Below, piece after piece: positions 25,901 to 40,900 of a stretch of 64,000 nt of DNA (the first letter of the stretch is position 1; each line of letters opens with the position of its first letter). Position numbers and translations under genes: made by a program. The notes beneath the pieces were generated by a model. It searched no databases. It had not been told where the DNA came from and saw only the letters and a program-made list of their open reading frames with translations. The stretch spans positions 6,980,212 through 7,044,211 of the forward strand of contig OX457031.1 in NCBI GenBank assembly GCA_949752745.1, given 5' to 3'. Source of the stretch: Protula sp. h YS-2021 (lineage: Eukaryota; Annelida; Polychaeta; Sabellida; Serpulidae).

Positions 25901-28900
25901 TATGCACTGCAGCCGATGGCTAACAGGCTGTGTGGTTACCTGAGGTATGCACGGCAGCCGATGGCTAACAGGCTGTGTGGTTACCTGAGGTATGCACGGC
26001 AGTCGATGGCTAACAGGCTGTGTGGTTACCTGAGGTATGCACGGCAGCCGATGGCTAACAGGCTGTGTTGTTACCTGAGGTATGCATGGCAGCCGATGGC
26101 TAACAGGCTGTGTGGTTACCTGAGGTATGCATGGCAGCCGATGGCTAACAGGTTGTGTTGTTATCTGAGGTCCGCACGGCAGCCGATGGCTAACAGGCTG
26201 TGTGGTTACCTGAGGTATGCATGGCAGCCGATGGCTAACAGGCTGTGTGGTTACCTGAGGTCTGCACGGCATCCGATGGCTAACAGGCTGTGTGGTTACC
26301 TGAGGTATGCACGGCAGCCGATGGCTAACAGGCTGTGTGGTTACCTGAGGTATGCACGGCAGCCGATGGCTAGCAGGCTGAGTGGTTACCTGAGGTATGC
26401 ACGGCAGCCGATGGCTAACAGGCTGTGTGGTTACCTGATGTATGCACGGCAGCCGATGGCTAACAGGCTGTGTTGTTACCTGAGGTATGCACGGCAGCCG
26501 ATGGCTAACAGGCTGTGTGGTTACCTGAGGTATGCACGGCAGCCGATGGCTAACAGGCTGTGTGGATACCTGATGTATGCACGGCAGCCGATGGCTAACA
26601 GGCTGTGTGGTTATCTGAGATATGCACGGTAGCCGATGACTAACAGGCTGTGTTGTTACCTGAGGTATGCACGGCAGTCGATGGCTAACAGGCTGTGTGG
26701 TTATCTGAGGTATGCACGGCAGCCGATGGCTAGCAGGCTGTGTCGTTACCATAGGTATGCACGGCAGCCGATGGCTAACAGGCTGTGTGGTTACCTGAGG
26801 TATGCACGGCAGCCGATGGCTAACAGGCTGTGTTGTTACCTGAGGTATGCACGGCAGCCGATGGCTAACAGGCTGTGTGGTTACCTGAGGTATGCACGGC
26901 AGCCGATGGCTAACAGGCTGTGTGGTTACCTGAGGTATGCACGGCAGCCGATGGCTAACAGGCTGTGTGGTTACCTGAGCTATGCACGGCAGCCGATGGC
27001 TAACAGGCTGTGTGGTTACCTGAGGTATGCACGGCAGCCGATGGCTGACAGGCTGTGTTGTTACCTGAGGTCTACACTGCAATCCATGGCTAACAGGTTG
27101 TGTGGTTACCTCAGGTATGCACGGCAGCCGATGGCTTACAGGCTGTGTGGTTACCTGAGGTATGCACGGCAGCCGATGGCTAACAGGCTGTGTGGTTACC
27201 TGAGGTCTGCACTGCAGTCCATGGCTAACAGGCTGTGTGGTTACCTGATGTATGCACGGCAGCCCATGGCTAACAGGCTGTGTGGTTACCTGAGATCTGC
27301 ACGGCAGCCGATGGCTAACAGGCTGTGTGGTTACCTGAGGTATGCACGGCATCCGATGGCTAACAGGCTGTGTGGATACCTGATGTATGCACGGCAGCCG
27401 ATGGCTAACAGGCTGTGTTGTTACCTGAGGTATGCACGGCAGTCGATGGCTAACAGGCTGTGCGGTTATCTGAGGTATGCACGGCAGCCGATGGCTAGCA
27501 GGCTGTGTGGTTACCTGAGGTATGCACGGCAGCCGATGGCTAACAGGCTGTGTTGTTACCTGAGGTCTGCACGGCAGCCGATGGCTAACAGGCTGTGTGG
27601 TTACCTGAGGCATGCACGGCAGCCGATGGCTAACAGGCTGTGTGGTTACCTGAGGTATGCAGGCAGCTGATAGCTAACAGGCTTTGTGGTTACCTGAGGT
27701 ATGCACGGCAGCCGGTGGCTAACAGGCTGTGTGGTTACCTGAGGTATGCACGGCAGCCGATGGCTAACCGGCTGTGTGGTTATCTGATGTATGCACGGCA
27801 GCCGATGGCTAGCAGGCAGTGTGGTTACCTGAGGTCTGCACGGCAGCCGATGGCTAACAGGCTGTGTGGTTACCTGAGGTATGCACGGCATCCGATGGCT
27901 AACAGTTTGTGTGGATACCTGATGTATGCACGGCAGCCGATGGCTAACAGGCTGTGTTGTTACCTGTGGTATGCACGGTAGTCGATGGCTAACAGGCTGT
28001 GTGATTATCTGAGGTATGCACGGCAGCCGATGGCTAGCAGGCTGTGTGGTTACCTGTGGTCTGCACGACAGCCGATGGCTAACAGGCTGTGTTGTTACCT
28101 GAGGTATGCACGGCAGCCGATGGCTAACAGGCTGTGTGGTTACCTGAGGTATGCACGGCAGCCGATGGCTAACAGGCTGTGTGGTTACCTGAGGTATGCA
28201 GACAGCTGATAGCTAACAGGCTTTGTGGTTACCTGAGGTATGCACGGCAGCCGATGGCTAGCAGGCTGTGTGGTTACCTGAGGTATGCACGGCAGCCGAT
28301 GGCTAACAGGCTGTGTTGTTACCTGAGGTATGCACGGCAGCCGATGGCTAACAGGCTGTGTGGTTACCTGAGGTATGCACGGCAGCCGATGGCTAACCGG
28401 CTGTGTGGTTATCTGATGTATGCACGGCAGCCGATGGCTAGCAGGCAGTGTGGTTACCTGAGGTCTGCACGGCAGCCGATGGCTAACAGGCTGTGTGGTT
28501 ACCTGAGGTATGCACGGCATCCGATGGCTAACAGTTTGTGTGGATACCTGATGTATGCACGGCAGCCGATGGCTAACAGGCTGTGTTGTTACCTGAGGTA
28601 TGCACGGTAGTCGATGGCTAACAGGCTGTGTGATTATCTGAGGTATGCACGGCAGCCGATGGCTAGCAGGCTGTGTGGTTACCTGTGTTCTGCACGACAG
28701 CCGATGGCTAACAGGCTGTGTTGTTACCTGAGGTATGCACGGCAGCCGATGGCTAACAGGCTGTGTGGTTACCTGAGGTATGCACGGCAGCCGATGGCTA
28801 ACAGGCTGTGTGGTTACCTGAGGTATGTAGACAGCTGATAGCTAACAGGCTTTGTGGTTACCTGAGGTATGCACGGCAGCCGATGGCTAGCAGGCTGTGT

Positions 28901-31900
28901 GGTTACCTGAGGTATGCACGGCAGCCGATGGCTAACAGGCTGTGTTGTTACCTGAGGTATGCACGGCAGCCGATGGCTAACAGGCTGTGTGGTTACCTGA
29001 GGTATGCACGGCAGCCGATGGCTAACAGGCTGTGTGGTTACCTGAGGTATGCACGGAAGCCGATGGCTAACAGGCTGTGTGGTTACCTGAGCTATGCACG
29101 GCAGCCGATGGCTAACAGGCTGTGTGGTTACCTGAGATATGCACGGCAGCCGATGGCTGACAGGCTGTGTTGTTGCCTGAGGTCTACACGGCAATCCATG
29201 GCTAACAGGTTGTGTGGTTACCTGAGGTATGCACGGCAGTCGATGGCTAACAGGCTGTGTGGTCATCTGAGGTATGCACGGCAGCCGATGGCTAGCAGGC
29301 TGTGTGGTTACCTGAGGTATGCACGGCAGCCGATGGCTAACAGGCTGTGTTGTTACCTGAGGTATGCATGGCGGCCGATGGCTAACAGGCTGTGTGGTTA
29401 CCTGAGGTATGCACGGCAGCCGATGGCTAACAGGCTGTGTGGTTACCTGAGGTATGCAGGCAGCTGATAGCTAACAGGCTTTGTGGTTACCTGAGGTATG
29501 CACGGCAGCCGATGGCTAACAGGCTGTGTGGTTACCTGAGGTATGCATGGCAGCCGATGGCTAACCGGCTGTGTGGTTACCTGAGTTATGCATGGCAGCC
29601 GATGGCTAACAGGCTGTGTTGTTATATGAGGTCTGCACGGCAGCCGATGGCTAACAGGCTGTGTGGTTACCTGAGGTATGCATGGCAGCCGATGGCTAAC
29701 AGGCTGCGTTGTTATCTGAGGTCTGCACGGCAGCCGATGGCTAACAGGCTCTGTTGTTACCTGAGGTATGCACGGCAGCCGATGGCTAACAGGCTGTGTG
29801 GTTACCTGATGTATGCACGGCAGCCGATGGCTAGCAGGCTGTGTGGTTATCTGAGGTATGCACGGCAGTCGATGGCTGACAGGCTGTGTGGTTACCTGAG
29901 GTATGCACGGCAGCCGATGGCTAACAGGCTGTGTTGTTACCTGAGGTATGCACGGCAGCCGATGGCTAACAGGCTGTGTTGTTACCTGAGGTATGCACGG
30001 CAGCCGATGGTTAATTGGCTGTGTGGTTACCTGAGGTATGCACGGCAGCCGATGGCTAACAGGCTGTGTGGTTACCTGATTAATGCGCGGCAGCCGATAG
30101 CTAACAGGCTGTGTGGTTACCTGAGGTATGCACGGCAGCCGATGGCTAACAGGCTGTGTGGTTTCCAGAGGTATGCCCGGCAGCCGATGGCTAGCAGGCT
30201 GTGTGGTTACCTGATTAATGCACGGCAGCCGATAGCTAACAGGCTGTGTGGTTACCTGAGGTATGCACGGCAGCCGATGGCTAACAGGCTGTGTGGTTTC
30301 CAGAGGTATGCCCGGCAGCCGTTGGCTAACAGGCTGTGTGGTTACCTGAGGTATGCACGGCAGCCGATGGCCAACAGGCTGTGTTGTTGCCTGAGGTCTG
30401 CACGGCAGTCCATGGCTAACAGGCTGTGTGGTTACCTGAGGTATGCACGGCAGCCGATGGCTAACAGGTTGTGTGGTTACCTGAGGTATGCACGGCAGCC
30501 GATGGCTAACAGGCTGTGTTGTTATGGATAACAGGCTGTGTGGTTACCTGAGGTATGCACGGCAGCCGATGGCTAACAGGCGGTGTGGTTACCTGAGGTA
30601 TGCACGGCGGTCTATAGCTAACAGGCTGTATTGTTACCTGAGGTATGCACGGCAGCCGATGGCTAACAGGCTGTGTTGTTATCTGAGGTCTGCACGGCAG
30701 CCGATGGCTAACAGGTTGTGTTGTTGCCTGAGGTCTACACGACAGCCGATGCCTAACAGGCTGTGCGGTTACCCGAGGTCTGCACGGCATCCGATGGCTA
30801 ACAGGCTGTGTTGTTACCCGAGGTATGCACGGCAGTCGATGGCTAACAGGCTGTGTGGTTATCTGAGGTATGCACGGCAGCCGATGGCTAGCAGGCTGTG
30901 TGGTTACCTGAGGTATGCACGGCAGCCGATGGCTAACAGGCTGTGTTGTTACCTGAGGTATGCACGGCAGCCGATGGCTAACAGGCTGTGTGGTTACCTG
31001 AGGTATGCACGGCAGCCGATGGCTAACAGGCTGTGTGGTTACCTGAGGTCTGCACGGCAGCCGATGGCTAGCAGGCTGTGTTGTTACCTGAGGTCTGCAC
31101 GGCAGCCGATGACACGCATACTTTGTATTATTTATCTTTGATTAAATTTGCTACTACGCGCTTCACTTAAGCTGCAATTTTCGTGTTCGATTTTCCCGGT
31201 AACAGTTATTCTAAACCTTAACTTTGTAATCGGCTTCGAGCTGGTCAGCATGAACTGGTCGGGCATTGAGGCTGCTCAGGCAGCTGGGGTGAGTAACTTC
31301 TGTAAGAACTTCACAATCACGGAAAGGAATAATCACACAAAAACTGCTCATCACTTTCCAACTCCTTAAGTGCACTCTGTGAGGAGGGCATACGCTGATG
31401 TGACGTCAGGGCGGTGGATAATCTCCTCTTATAGCTCAGCATGCTGTGCTGGGTTAATTAATGGGAGAGAATTGGAAGAGGAATATGATGTGATTGCCAA
31501 GCCATTACCCCTGGTGTTTTTACAAGTTCTCTTGCTTTAGCTCTTCTCTTACATAGGGCGTCACAGTTGACGATTGTCTGTTTTTCTCTATGTTCTGTTA
31601 TAGAATGTTGAACGTCATACAACAATTGAAGACGTTTGACCCGTCCACCCCCACCCTCCGCCCACACAATGCACTGTTGTCTGTGGCAGACGCAGGATTT
31701 TATGAAAAGGCGGCGTCATGTTTGACGCAGCTTGGGAACTCTCACATTCTCCCCCTACCCCCCCCTGCCCCCCCCTGCCCCCCTCCCCGCCCCCACCCTA
31801 ACAATAATCGCAGTCTTTATTTGCAATCAGCTGCGGCCTTCAGCGGAAATCTGTGTCTTGTAGGAGGGCTGCTACGCTTATCGCAACAGTGAAAAATAAA

Positions 31901-34900
31901 AATGAATAAAAACACATCCCTTCTCCATACAAACGCTGAGGTTTTCTCTCTGTTCGACCAGCAGAATTGCAGACTGGTCAAACAGCTGTTGGCACTATAA
32001 CATGGGGTACACACAGCCCCTCTCTCCCCTCCCCCCACCCCACCCAACACACACACCGATGCCATAGACGATTGGTAGGGCCTACCCATTCTCTATAACA
32101 TGAGGTACACACAGTCCCCCTACCCCCTCCCCCACCCAACACACACACCGATGTCATAGACGATTGATAGGAGCTACCCATTCACTATAACATGGGATAC
32201 ACACAGCCCCCCCCCCTCTCCTCGACCCAACACCCACAGCGATGTCGAAGAGGATTGGTAGGGGCCCCGCGATGTCATTCATTCACTATAACGTTCGGTA
32301 CACACGGCGTCAGACCCTCCCCACCCCGCCTCTCCCAAATATGTCTGTGTTTCGTGGTATGGCGTCATGCTCCTGTGGTTTGTGGCGTAACGCTATGTTT
32401 TTGTTTCTTATCGCACGGCGTCACGTTTTTGTGCCATGTGACGTCATGTTTATGTGTCTTGTGGTGTAGCGTCGTGCTTCTGTGACGTCTGATATATAGC
32501 GTCTTGTCTCGGTATGTAGTGGCATACCATCATGTTTGTTTGTTTGTGATGTGACGTCATGTGCTCCTATGTCTGATGGCAAGATATTATGTTTGTTTGC
32601 CTGAATCTATGAGGAACTGTTGCTTTATCTGGCTACATGACGTCATGATTTTGTCGTAACGTGCAGACATGAAGTCATTCTGTGTCTGACGGCATGACGT
32701 TTGTGTAGGGCACCCGTGGAGACATGAAGTCATTCTGTGTCTGACGGCATGACGTTTGTGTAGGGCACCCGTGGAGACATGAAGTCATTCTGTGTCTGAC
32801 GGCATGACGTTTGTGTAGGGCACCCGTGGAGACATGAAGTCATTCTGTGTCTGACGGCATGACGTTTGTGTAGGGCACCCGTGGAGACATGAAGTCATTC
32901 TGTGTCTGACGGCATGACGTTGTTGTAGGGCACCCGTGGAGACATGAAGTCATTCTGTGTCTGACGGCATGACGTTTGTGTAGGGCACCCGTGGAGACAT
33001 GAAGTCATTCTGTGTCTGACGGTAAGACGTTTGTGTAGGGCACCCGTGGAGACATGAAGTCATTCTGTGTCTGACGGCATGACGTTGTTGTAGGGTACCC
33101 GTGGAGGACTATAACTGCTTGGCGCCCGTGCCCAAACACACGCGGAAGTGTGACGTCAGCTGCCCACGTGACTGCCTCGTGTCGGCGTGGAGTGTCTGGG
33201 GTGACTGTCTGCCTCACAAATGTACTCACAAGAAGGTCAAAGCAAAAGGTAAAACAAGCTGTAATATTCACCACTAGCAAAGCTTCTCACACCCTGCCTC
33301 GTGCCCGCGGGCGCTCCTTGCTATGGGCAACGTCACGTGATTTATCAACCGAGTAACGCATTCCGAAGTAGACGTGTTTTTGTGAGCGATAAATGTGAAC
33401 ACATTCCGGTGACTGCTTCACAGCACCTCTAACAATGCTCTTTCTTCTCGGCATTCTGTTGACGTTGTTTGGACGCACGTCGGCATCTATGGCGTTATCA
33501 TTTTCTTAAATCAAAAGTTTCAACGGATAAATGCGAGTGAAGAGGCTTTTTTTGTGTGAGTTTGGAGGGGGAGCTCTTATTTCAAAGGATATTACGGGAA
33601 ATTGAAAGTCACTTGAATGATCACTTAAATTTGGCATTTCGAAAAGTCTGCTGGTTTTTTATCTGAAAATAGGTTCATTTGGTGAATTTTTTCAAACCTT
33701 CTGAACCAAGCGAAAAGAGGAGGGGGCTGGGGGAGGGGGTTAAGAATCGGTGAGAAGCAGTAATATAGGAGACTGGGAGAACAAAAGCCAGTTCGTAACG
33801 AGAAACTAGTCACCATGCGACGTCTAAAACTGATATTAAACGACATAATGGCCAGTTCGCAGGACCTGTCCTTTTATATTTTAGTGCCTTGCTATCAAAA
33901 TCTTGCACTGATTTTTCTCACTGATTTTTCTCACCCCGTACAGCACGCCACACAAACAAACAATGGTCGCTTATGTTAGGGTCCACTCTCCACTCATCCA
34001 CTGAATAAGGCTACTGGAGCTTTGGTATCGTTAATATGCGGTATAAAATTACCATCATTAAAACACAACCCGAACTAAAACCGTTGTGTCTTTGATAATG
34101 ACCCGGAAAAGTCACACTTGTCCCAATTGCTCTTTAACATATCACTGCCGACGTCTCCCGAAGCGGTTCACATATCACTGCCGACATCTCCCGAAGCGGT
34201 TCACATATCACTGCCGACATCTCCCGAAGCCCTTCACATATCACTGCCGACATCTCCCGAAGCCCTTCACATATCACTGCCGACGTCTCCCGAAGCCCTT
34301 CACATATCACTGCCGACATCTCCCGAAGCCCTTCACATATCACTGCCGACATCTCCCGAAGCCGTTCACATATCACTGCCGACATCTCCCGAAGCCCTTC
34401 ACATATCACTGCCGACATCTCCCGAAGCGGTTCACATATCACTGCCGACATCTCCCGAAGCCCTTCACATATCACTGCCGACATCTCCCGAAGCCCTTCA
34501 CATCTCACTGCCGACATCTCCCGAAGCCCTTCACATATCACTGCCGACATCTCCCGAAGCCCTTCACATAACACTGCCGACGTCTCCCGAAGCCCTTCAC
34601 ATAACACTGCCGACGTCTCCCGAAGCCCTTTATATATCGACGGGTCTTCGTGTTAAAAGACTTCACTTGATTGTCGCATTCCGTTATAATTCCAAAGTTT
34701 TTCTATTGCTGTTTAACTGTTCCATTATTTATATAAATCTGTTCAGGGTATTTGTTGAGAGAACGAAAAATCCTTGAGGAAAGCCAACATGGCGGCGACA
34801 GGTGCCCGCATCTCCAGGAGACGCAGACATGCGAGTACCCGATGTGCTACGAATGGCGTCCGCAGCAGAACGCAAGCCTGTGCGAGCTCGCCTTCAGGGA

Positions 34901-37900
34901 CCGCGGCTGTGGGCACGGCACGAAGCATTACGCCTTTGGCTGCTATGACGTAGATGGCGTAAGTGTCAGTAAGTAATATGAAAAGTGCAGGTACGCATAG
35001 AGAATGCCCATGGGGAATGCATATATACAAGAAAAGGGCAAATACGTTTCTCGCATAGAATGATATGATATGCAACGATATAAGAGCGTTGTTTCAACTT
35101 CGATACTTCTATTTTGTTTGGTTTATAGATCTGCATGGAATGCCATTTTCACATTTATTAGGGTATTATTGATATCAGAAATCAAGAATTAATTTTTGAT
35201 CTAAAAAAATCCATATTTTGATATCAAGAATTAATTTTTGCTATCTGTAATTGTATTTTTGATATCTCTAAATGTGTTCTTGATCTCAAAAAATAATTTT
35301 TGATATCAATAAATATTTATTTATCAATAAATATTTCTTTAAATTTTTTACTGTACAAAAAAGAAGCAATTCTTGAGATCAAAAATTGTGTTGTTATTAT
35401 TGATCTCAATAATTCAGGTTTTCATCTCCAAAATTTAATTGACGATTCGTTAAATTTTATGTGAATGTGTCTCACTTAAGATTTTTTAAGTTTGTAAATT
35501 TGATTTCAAAATTAATTTTTTCTATCTAAAATTCAATTATCGATAGCAAAATATAAATTTTTGAGATCTACATTGATTTCTTGATATCTTTAATTATATT
35601 TTGACATCAAAAATATGCATCAAATGTTAAAACGGCATTCCCTAGATCTGCAGAAATGACAGCACGTGGATCGAGTATTCTGACAAGAAGCGATGTTTAT
35701 GCTCTATTTACGTGCTTACGTCATATTCTTTGCACTCCACAGCACCAGGTTTCCCATGAACTATGCGGCGCCCCCAGACCGCTAAAGAGCGAAGAGTGCT
35801 ACGTGCCATGCCCTAATGATTGCGTCACTTCAGACTGGTCAGAATGGTCCCAGTGCTCCCAATCTTGTGTTAGTGACTCAATGCCTGGCTACCGCTCGCG
35901 CCACAGAGTCACCCTGGCAACTGCTAGCAACGGTAGGTCACCACCTAATTCTACGGCTACAGAGTCACCCTGGCAACCGCTAGCAACGGTAGGTCACCAC
36001 CTAATTCTCGGCCACAGAGTCACCCTGGCAACCGCTAGCAACGGTAAGTCACCACCTAATACTCCACCCACAGACTCACCCTGGCAACCGATAGCAACGG
36101 TAAGTCACCTAATGCTCCACCTAAGTCACCGCCTAATACTCCAACCACAGAGTCAACGGTAAGTCACCTAATACTGGAGCACAGAATCACCCCGGCAACC
36201 GCTAGCAACGAAAAGTCACCACCTAATACTCCTGTCACAGAGTAACTCTGGCAGCTTTAGCAACGGTAGGTCACCTAATATTGGTGCACAGTCACATTGG
36301 CAACCGCTAGCAACGGTAAGTTACCACCTAATACTCGTGTCACAGAGTCACCTGGCAACCGCTAGAAGCGGTAAGTCACTACCTAATACTCATGCCACAG
36401 AGTAACCCTAGCAACCTCTAGCAGCGGTAAGTCACCTAATGCTGGTGCACATTCACCCTGGCAACCGCTAGCAACGGTAAGTCACTATCTAATACTCATG
36501 CCATAGAGTAACCCTGGCAACCTCTAGCAATGGTAATTCACCTAATACTGGTGCACATTCACCCTGGCAATCGCTAACAATGGTAAGTCATCACCTAATA
36601 TTCCTGTCACAGAGTCACCCTTGAAACCGCTAGCAACGGTAAGTCACCACCTAATACTCGCTCCACAGAGTAACCCTGGCAACCGCAAACACGGTAAGTA
36701 ACCAGCGAATACTCGCGTTGCAGACTCAGTTTTGCAACCGCAAGTCCCTGACACACCCTCAGTTGACCTATTTGAAGTTTCTCATTGCAGATTAGTAATG
36801 TAACCTTTCCTATAAAGCAACTGAATCGAAACTGTTGTAAGAACATACGGTAATACGATCATATAGCAACAGTGTGATGTGGTAACAGTGTCTTATGACA
36901 ACAATATCATCTAGCAACAGTGTCTTATCGTAACACTGTCACATGACAGTAATGTCATATAGAAACATGGTCACATGACAACAATGTCAAATGATGGCTG
37001 TGTTTCATGGCTCTCTGGCCGTCTTTCAATTACCCATAAATATTTATGGGCATATAAAGCAATTACCCCCATGAGGGATAGTGCAGAAAGACAGGCGCCA
37101 CCTGCGCTAACAACTGGCGCCATCTACTGGCGCCATCTGTGCTGACCAAAAGCACCATCTGTGCTGACCACAAGCACCACCTGTGCTGACCACAAGCACC
37201 ACCTGTGCTAACCACTGGCGCCATCTGTGCTAACCACTGGCGCCATCTGCGCTGACCACAAGCACCATCTGCGCTGACCACAAGCACCACCTGTGCTAAC
37301 CACTGGCGCCATCTGTGCTGACCACAAGCACCCTCTGTGCTGACCACGAGCACCACCTGTGCTAACCACTGGCGCCATCTGTGCTGACCACAAGCACCAC
37401 CTGTGCTGACCACTGGCGCCATCTGTGCTGACAACAAGCACCATCTGTGCTGACAACTGGCGCCATCTGTGCTAACCACTGGAACCATCTGCGCTGACCA
37501 CAAGCACCACCTGTGCTGACCACAAGCACCACCTGTACTAACCACTGACGCCATCTGTGCTGACCACAAGCACCACCTGTGCTGACCACTCGCACCACCT
37601 GTGCTAACCACTGGCGCCATCTGCGCTGACCACAAGCACCACCTCTGCTAACCACTGGCGCCATCTGTGCTGACCACAAGCACCACCTCTGCTAACCACT
37701 GGCGCCATCTGTGCTGACCACAAGCACCCTCTGCGCTGACCACAAGCACCACCTGTGCTAACCACTGGCGCCATCTGTGCTGACCGCAAGCACCATCTGC
37801 GCTGACCACAAGCACCACCTGTGCTGACCACTGGCGCCATCTGTGCTGACCACAAGCACCATCTGTGCTGACCACTGGCGCCATCTGTGCTAACCACTGG

Positions 37901-40900
37901 CAGCATCTGCGCTGACCACAAGCACCACCTGTGCTGACCACAAGCACCACCTGTACTAACCACTGACGCCATCTGTGCTGACCACAAGCATCACCTGTGC
38001 TAACCACTCGCACCACCTGTGCTAACCACTGGCGCCATCTGCGCTGACCACAAGCACCACCTCTGCTAACCACTGGCGCCATCTGTGCTGACCACAAGCA
38101 CTATCTGCGCTGACCACAAGCACCACCTGTGCTAACCACTGGCGCCACCTGTGCTGACCACAAGCACCACCTGTGCTAACCACTGGTGCCATCTGTGCTG
38201 ACCACAAGCACCACCTGTGCTAACCACTGGCACCATCTGCGCTGACCACAAGCACCACCTGTGCTAACCACTGGCGCCATCTGTGCTGACCACAAGCACC
38301 CTTTGCGCTGACCACAAGCACCACCTGTGCTAACCACTGGCGCCATCTGTGCTGACCACAAGCACCACCTGTGCTAACCACTCGCACCACCTGTGCTAAC
38401 CACTGGCGCCATCTGCGCTGACCACAAGCACCAACTCTGCTAACCACTGGCGCCATCTGTGCTGACCACAAGCACCCTCTGCGCTGACCACAAGCACCAC
38501 CTGTGCTAACCACTGGCACCATCTGTGCTGACCACAAGCACCACCTGTGCTGACCACAAGCACCCTCTGCGCTGACCACAAGCACCACCTGTGCTAACCA
38601 CTGGCACCATCTGTGCTGACCACAAGCACCACCTGTGCTGACCACAAGCACCATCTGCGCTGACCACGAGCGCCACTAGCGCTGCTTATAATGGTCATGA
38701 ATTGATTAGGAATAAGATGGGGGGGGGGGAATTTTACCGCTGATGTAAAAAAACGTGATGTAAAAATAAAGTAAAATTTATCTGACACTATTGCTACCAG
38801 TCACCCTCCTCCCTCCCCCGCCTCTCCCAATCCACACTTCAAATCTTACACTATTGCTACAAGTCACCGTCCCCCACTCCCCCCCCCAGACCACCCCCAC
38901 CCCTGCCACTCTCACCCATCCCTCACACACCCCTCAAATCTCACATTTTGCTACCAGTCAGCTTTGCTTCATGTTGTCCACGAGAGTGACTTATCCCTCT
39001 TGGAATAATGTGCAAGTGTAGGAGAGCCTTATTTTTAAAATTTTGTCTAAGTTTTTGAAAAGCATTCCGTGTGTGTGTGTGTATTTGTATGTCAGTGCAC
39101 TCATAAGTCTGTGCACTCACACGTATGTGCACTCATATTTCTGTGCACTGACATGTCTGTTCACTCACATGTCAGTTCACTCACATGTCTGTTCACTCAC
39201 ATGTCTGTACACTCAAGTGTTTTTGCACTGCCGTCAGGGAACTGCCCATCCCTAATCACCGACCACCTCCTCCCTTCCTATCGTGAGGTTCGTAGTAAAG
39301 CACTGTTCTTTCTGTAATACAGACGGAAAACAATGCCCAAGGGACACGCGGCAGAGCCGGCAATACCAGAAGTGTGGCGCGTCGCCCAGCTGTACGACGT
39401 ACCATTGGCGGCTATCTCACTGGTCCAAGTGCTACATTGGGCAGCCTGGGCTCAAGTGTGGCGTGGGCACGCAGTCCCGCATTGACAGGTGCCACCGAAG
39501 CGATGGTGTCGAGGTGCAACCAAAAATGTAAGGGTGTCCCGTCTCACGGAACAGACTAATTTTATCCAGCACGGTTTTTGTAACTAAACTGCTGTTTTTA
39601 TTAGGTTCGGCCCCGATATGTTCTTAAGATAAAAAGCGCCTGTTTTTTCTTGTCATAATCAGCAATAAAAAGAAAAAAGCGTGGAAAAGCAGCATTATCT
39701 AAATAACTCTTTAAAAGAACACTTTGTTTACTTTTAGGTGCGTAAAAGCCTTACGACCGATAACAACACGCAACTGCACAATCCCATGCGGCAAGGAATG
39801 CGTTGTATCCGAGTTTTCTGATTGGTCACCGTGCCCAGTCACGTGTGTGGCAGGTGCGCGCTTTTCTTGTTGTCCGTCCATTTAGTTTCCTTTCCACGTC
39901 ACATCTCTGTCGCTGTTTATTCTCCCAAATTGTGGATTTTGGAAGGATATAAGTTTTTGGGGTTTTTTTTATTTTGTGTTTATTTTTGCCTTTCAATGCA
40001 CTTTCGATAGCGATTGGCGCAGGAAGGATGGCAAGGTTTATGGAAGAACCAACATGATTGGGTTAAAACTGTCACGTGGTACAACAGTATGAATACAGGG
40101 CTTAAAACAAGACTGGTCCTTTTGGGGAGGGGGGGGGACTCTAAATATTTGGACTTTTATACAATTTGAAACTTTCAAATGAAACTTTAAACATCAGTAC
40201 TTGGCCTTAAACAGCACACAGTACTTGTCATTCACAGAGCGCAAGACCTCATGCAGTTGTTAAAGTGTACTTTACAAACGTGACAGAAAGATGCCCAAAG
40301 TACAACATGGCTTGTGCTGAAGATGCCCAAAATGTCGGTTTTTGCGAAGTTTTATTGATTTTTAAAATAGTAGAAACTATAGTAAATTCGAAAATTTTAC
40401 ATGCGTCGACTCCTGCGGCCACAGTTTGGAATCGTTTATAAACTTCAGAGACATGTTTTCCATCAACTTAAGTTTTCCATCAACACAAGAGTAGCTGTTT
40501 TTTATGTTTGAAATTGATGGATATCGAAATATTCGATATTTGGTGTATCTTCTCATACAGCATTTTTTGGCCCGTTTCCAACACTTGGCACAAAGTTTCC
40601 CCTAGTGATTATTTCTCGATTCTCAAAAATTGTAGCTTTTTATGGAATGCCATTTTCGCATTTATTAGGGAATTATTGATGTCAAAAATTGATTTTTTGA
40701 TGTCAAGATTTAATTTTTGATCTAAAAATTACATTTTTTGACATTAAGAATTAATTTTTATATCTGTAATTATATTTTGATGTCTCTAAATATATTCTTG
40801 ATCTCAAATCTTGATATTTGATCTTGATTTCAATAAATATTAGATATCAAGAAATATTTATTAATATCAAAAATGATTTATTGATCTCTAAAATTGATTT

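Noticed and set aside
25826..27613. 595-codon minus-strand ORF of [15 protein letters not shown] repeats
   Set aside because: It lies wholly in the 45-bp satellite, which is also open on the plus strand. It has no flanking gene structure and is inside an intron of a real plus-strand gene.
31400..31480. Possible tRNA-like stretch
   Set aside because: No consistent acceptor, D and T arms could be drawn by eye.
34959..34970. Second gtaagt after exon 5 as the donor
   Set aside because: It would leave phase 1 while exon 6 begins at a codon boundary. The first gtaagt gives a matching phase 0.
37063..38788. Several minus-strand ORFs rich in W-S-A-Q and G-A-C-G-Q-H repeats
   Set aside because: Artefacts of the 22-bp minisatellite. 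They overlap in different frames with no unique sequence.
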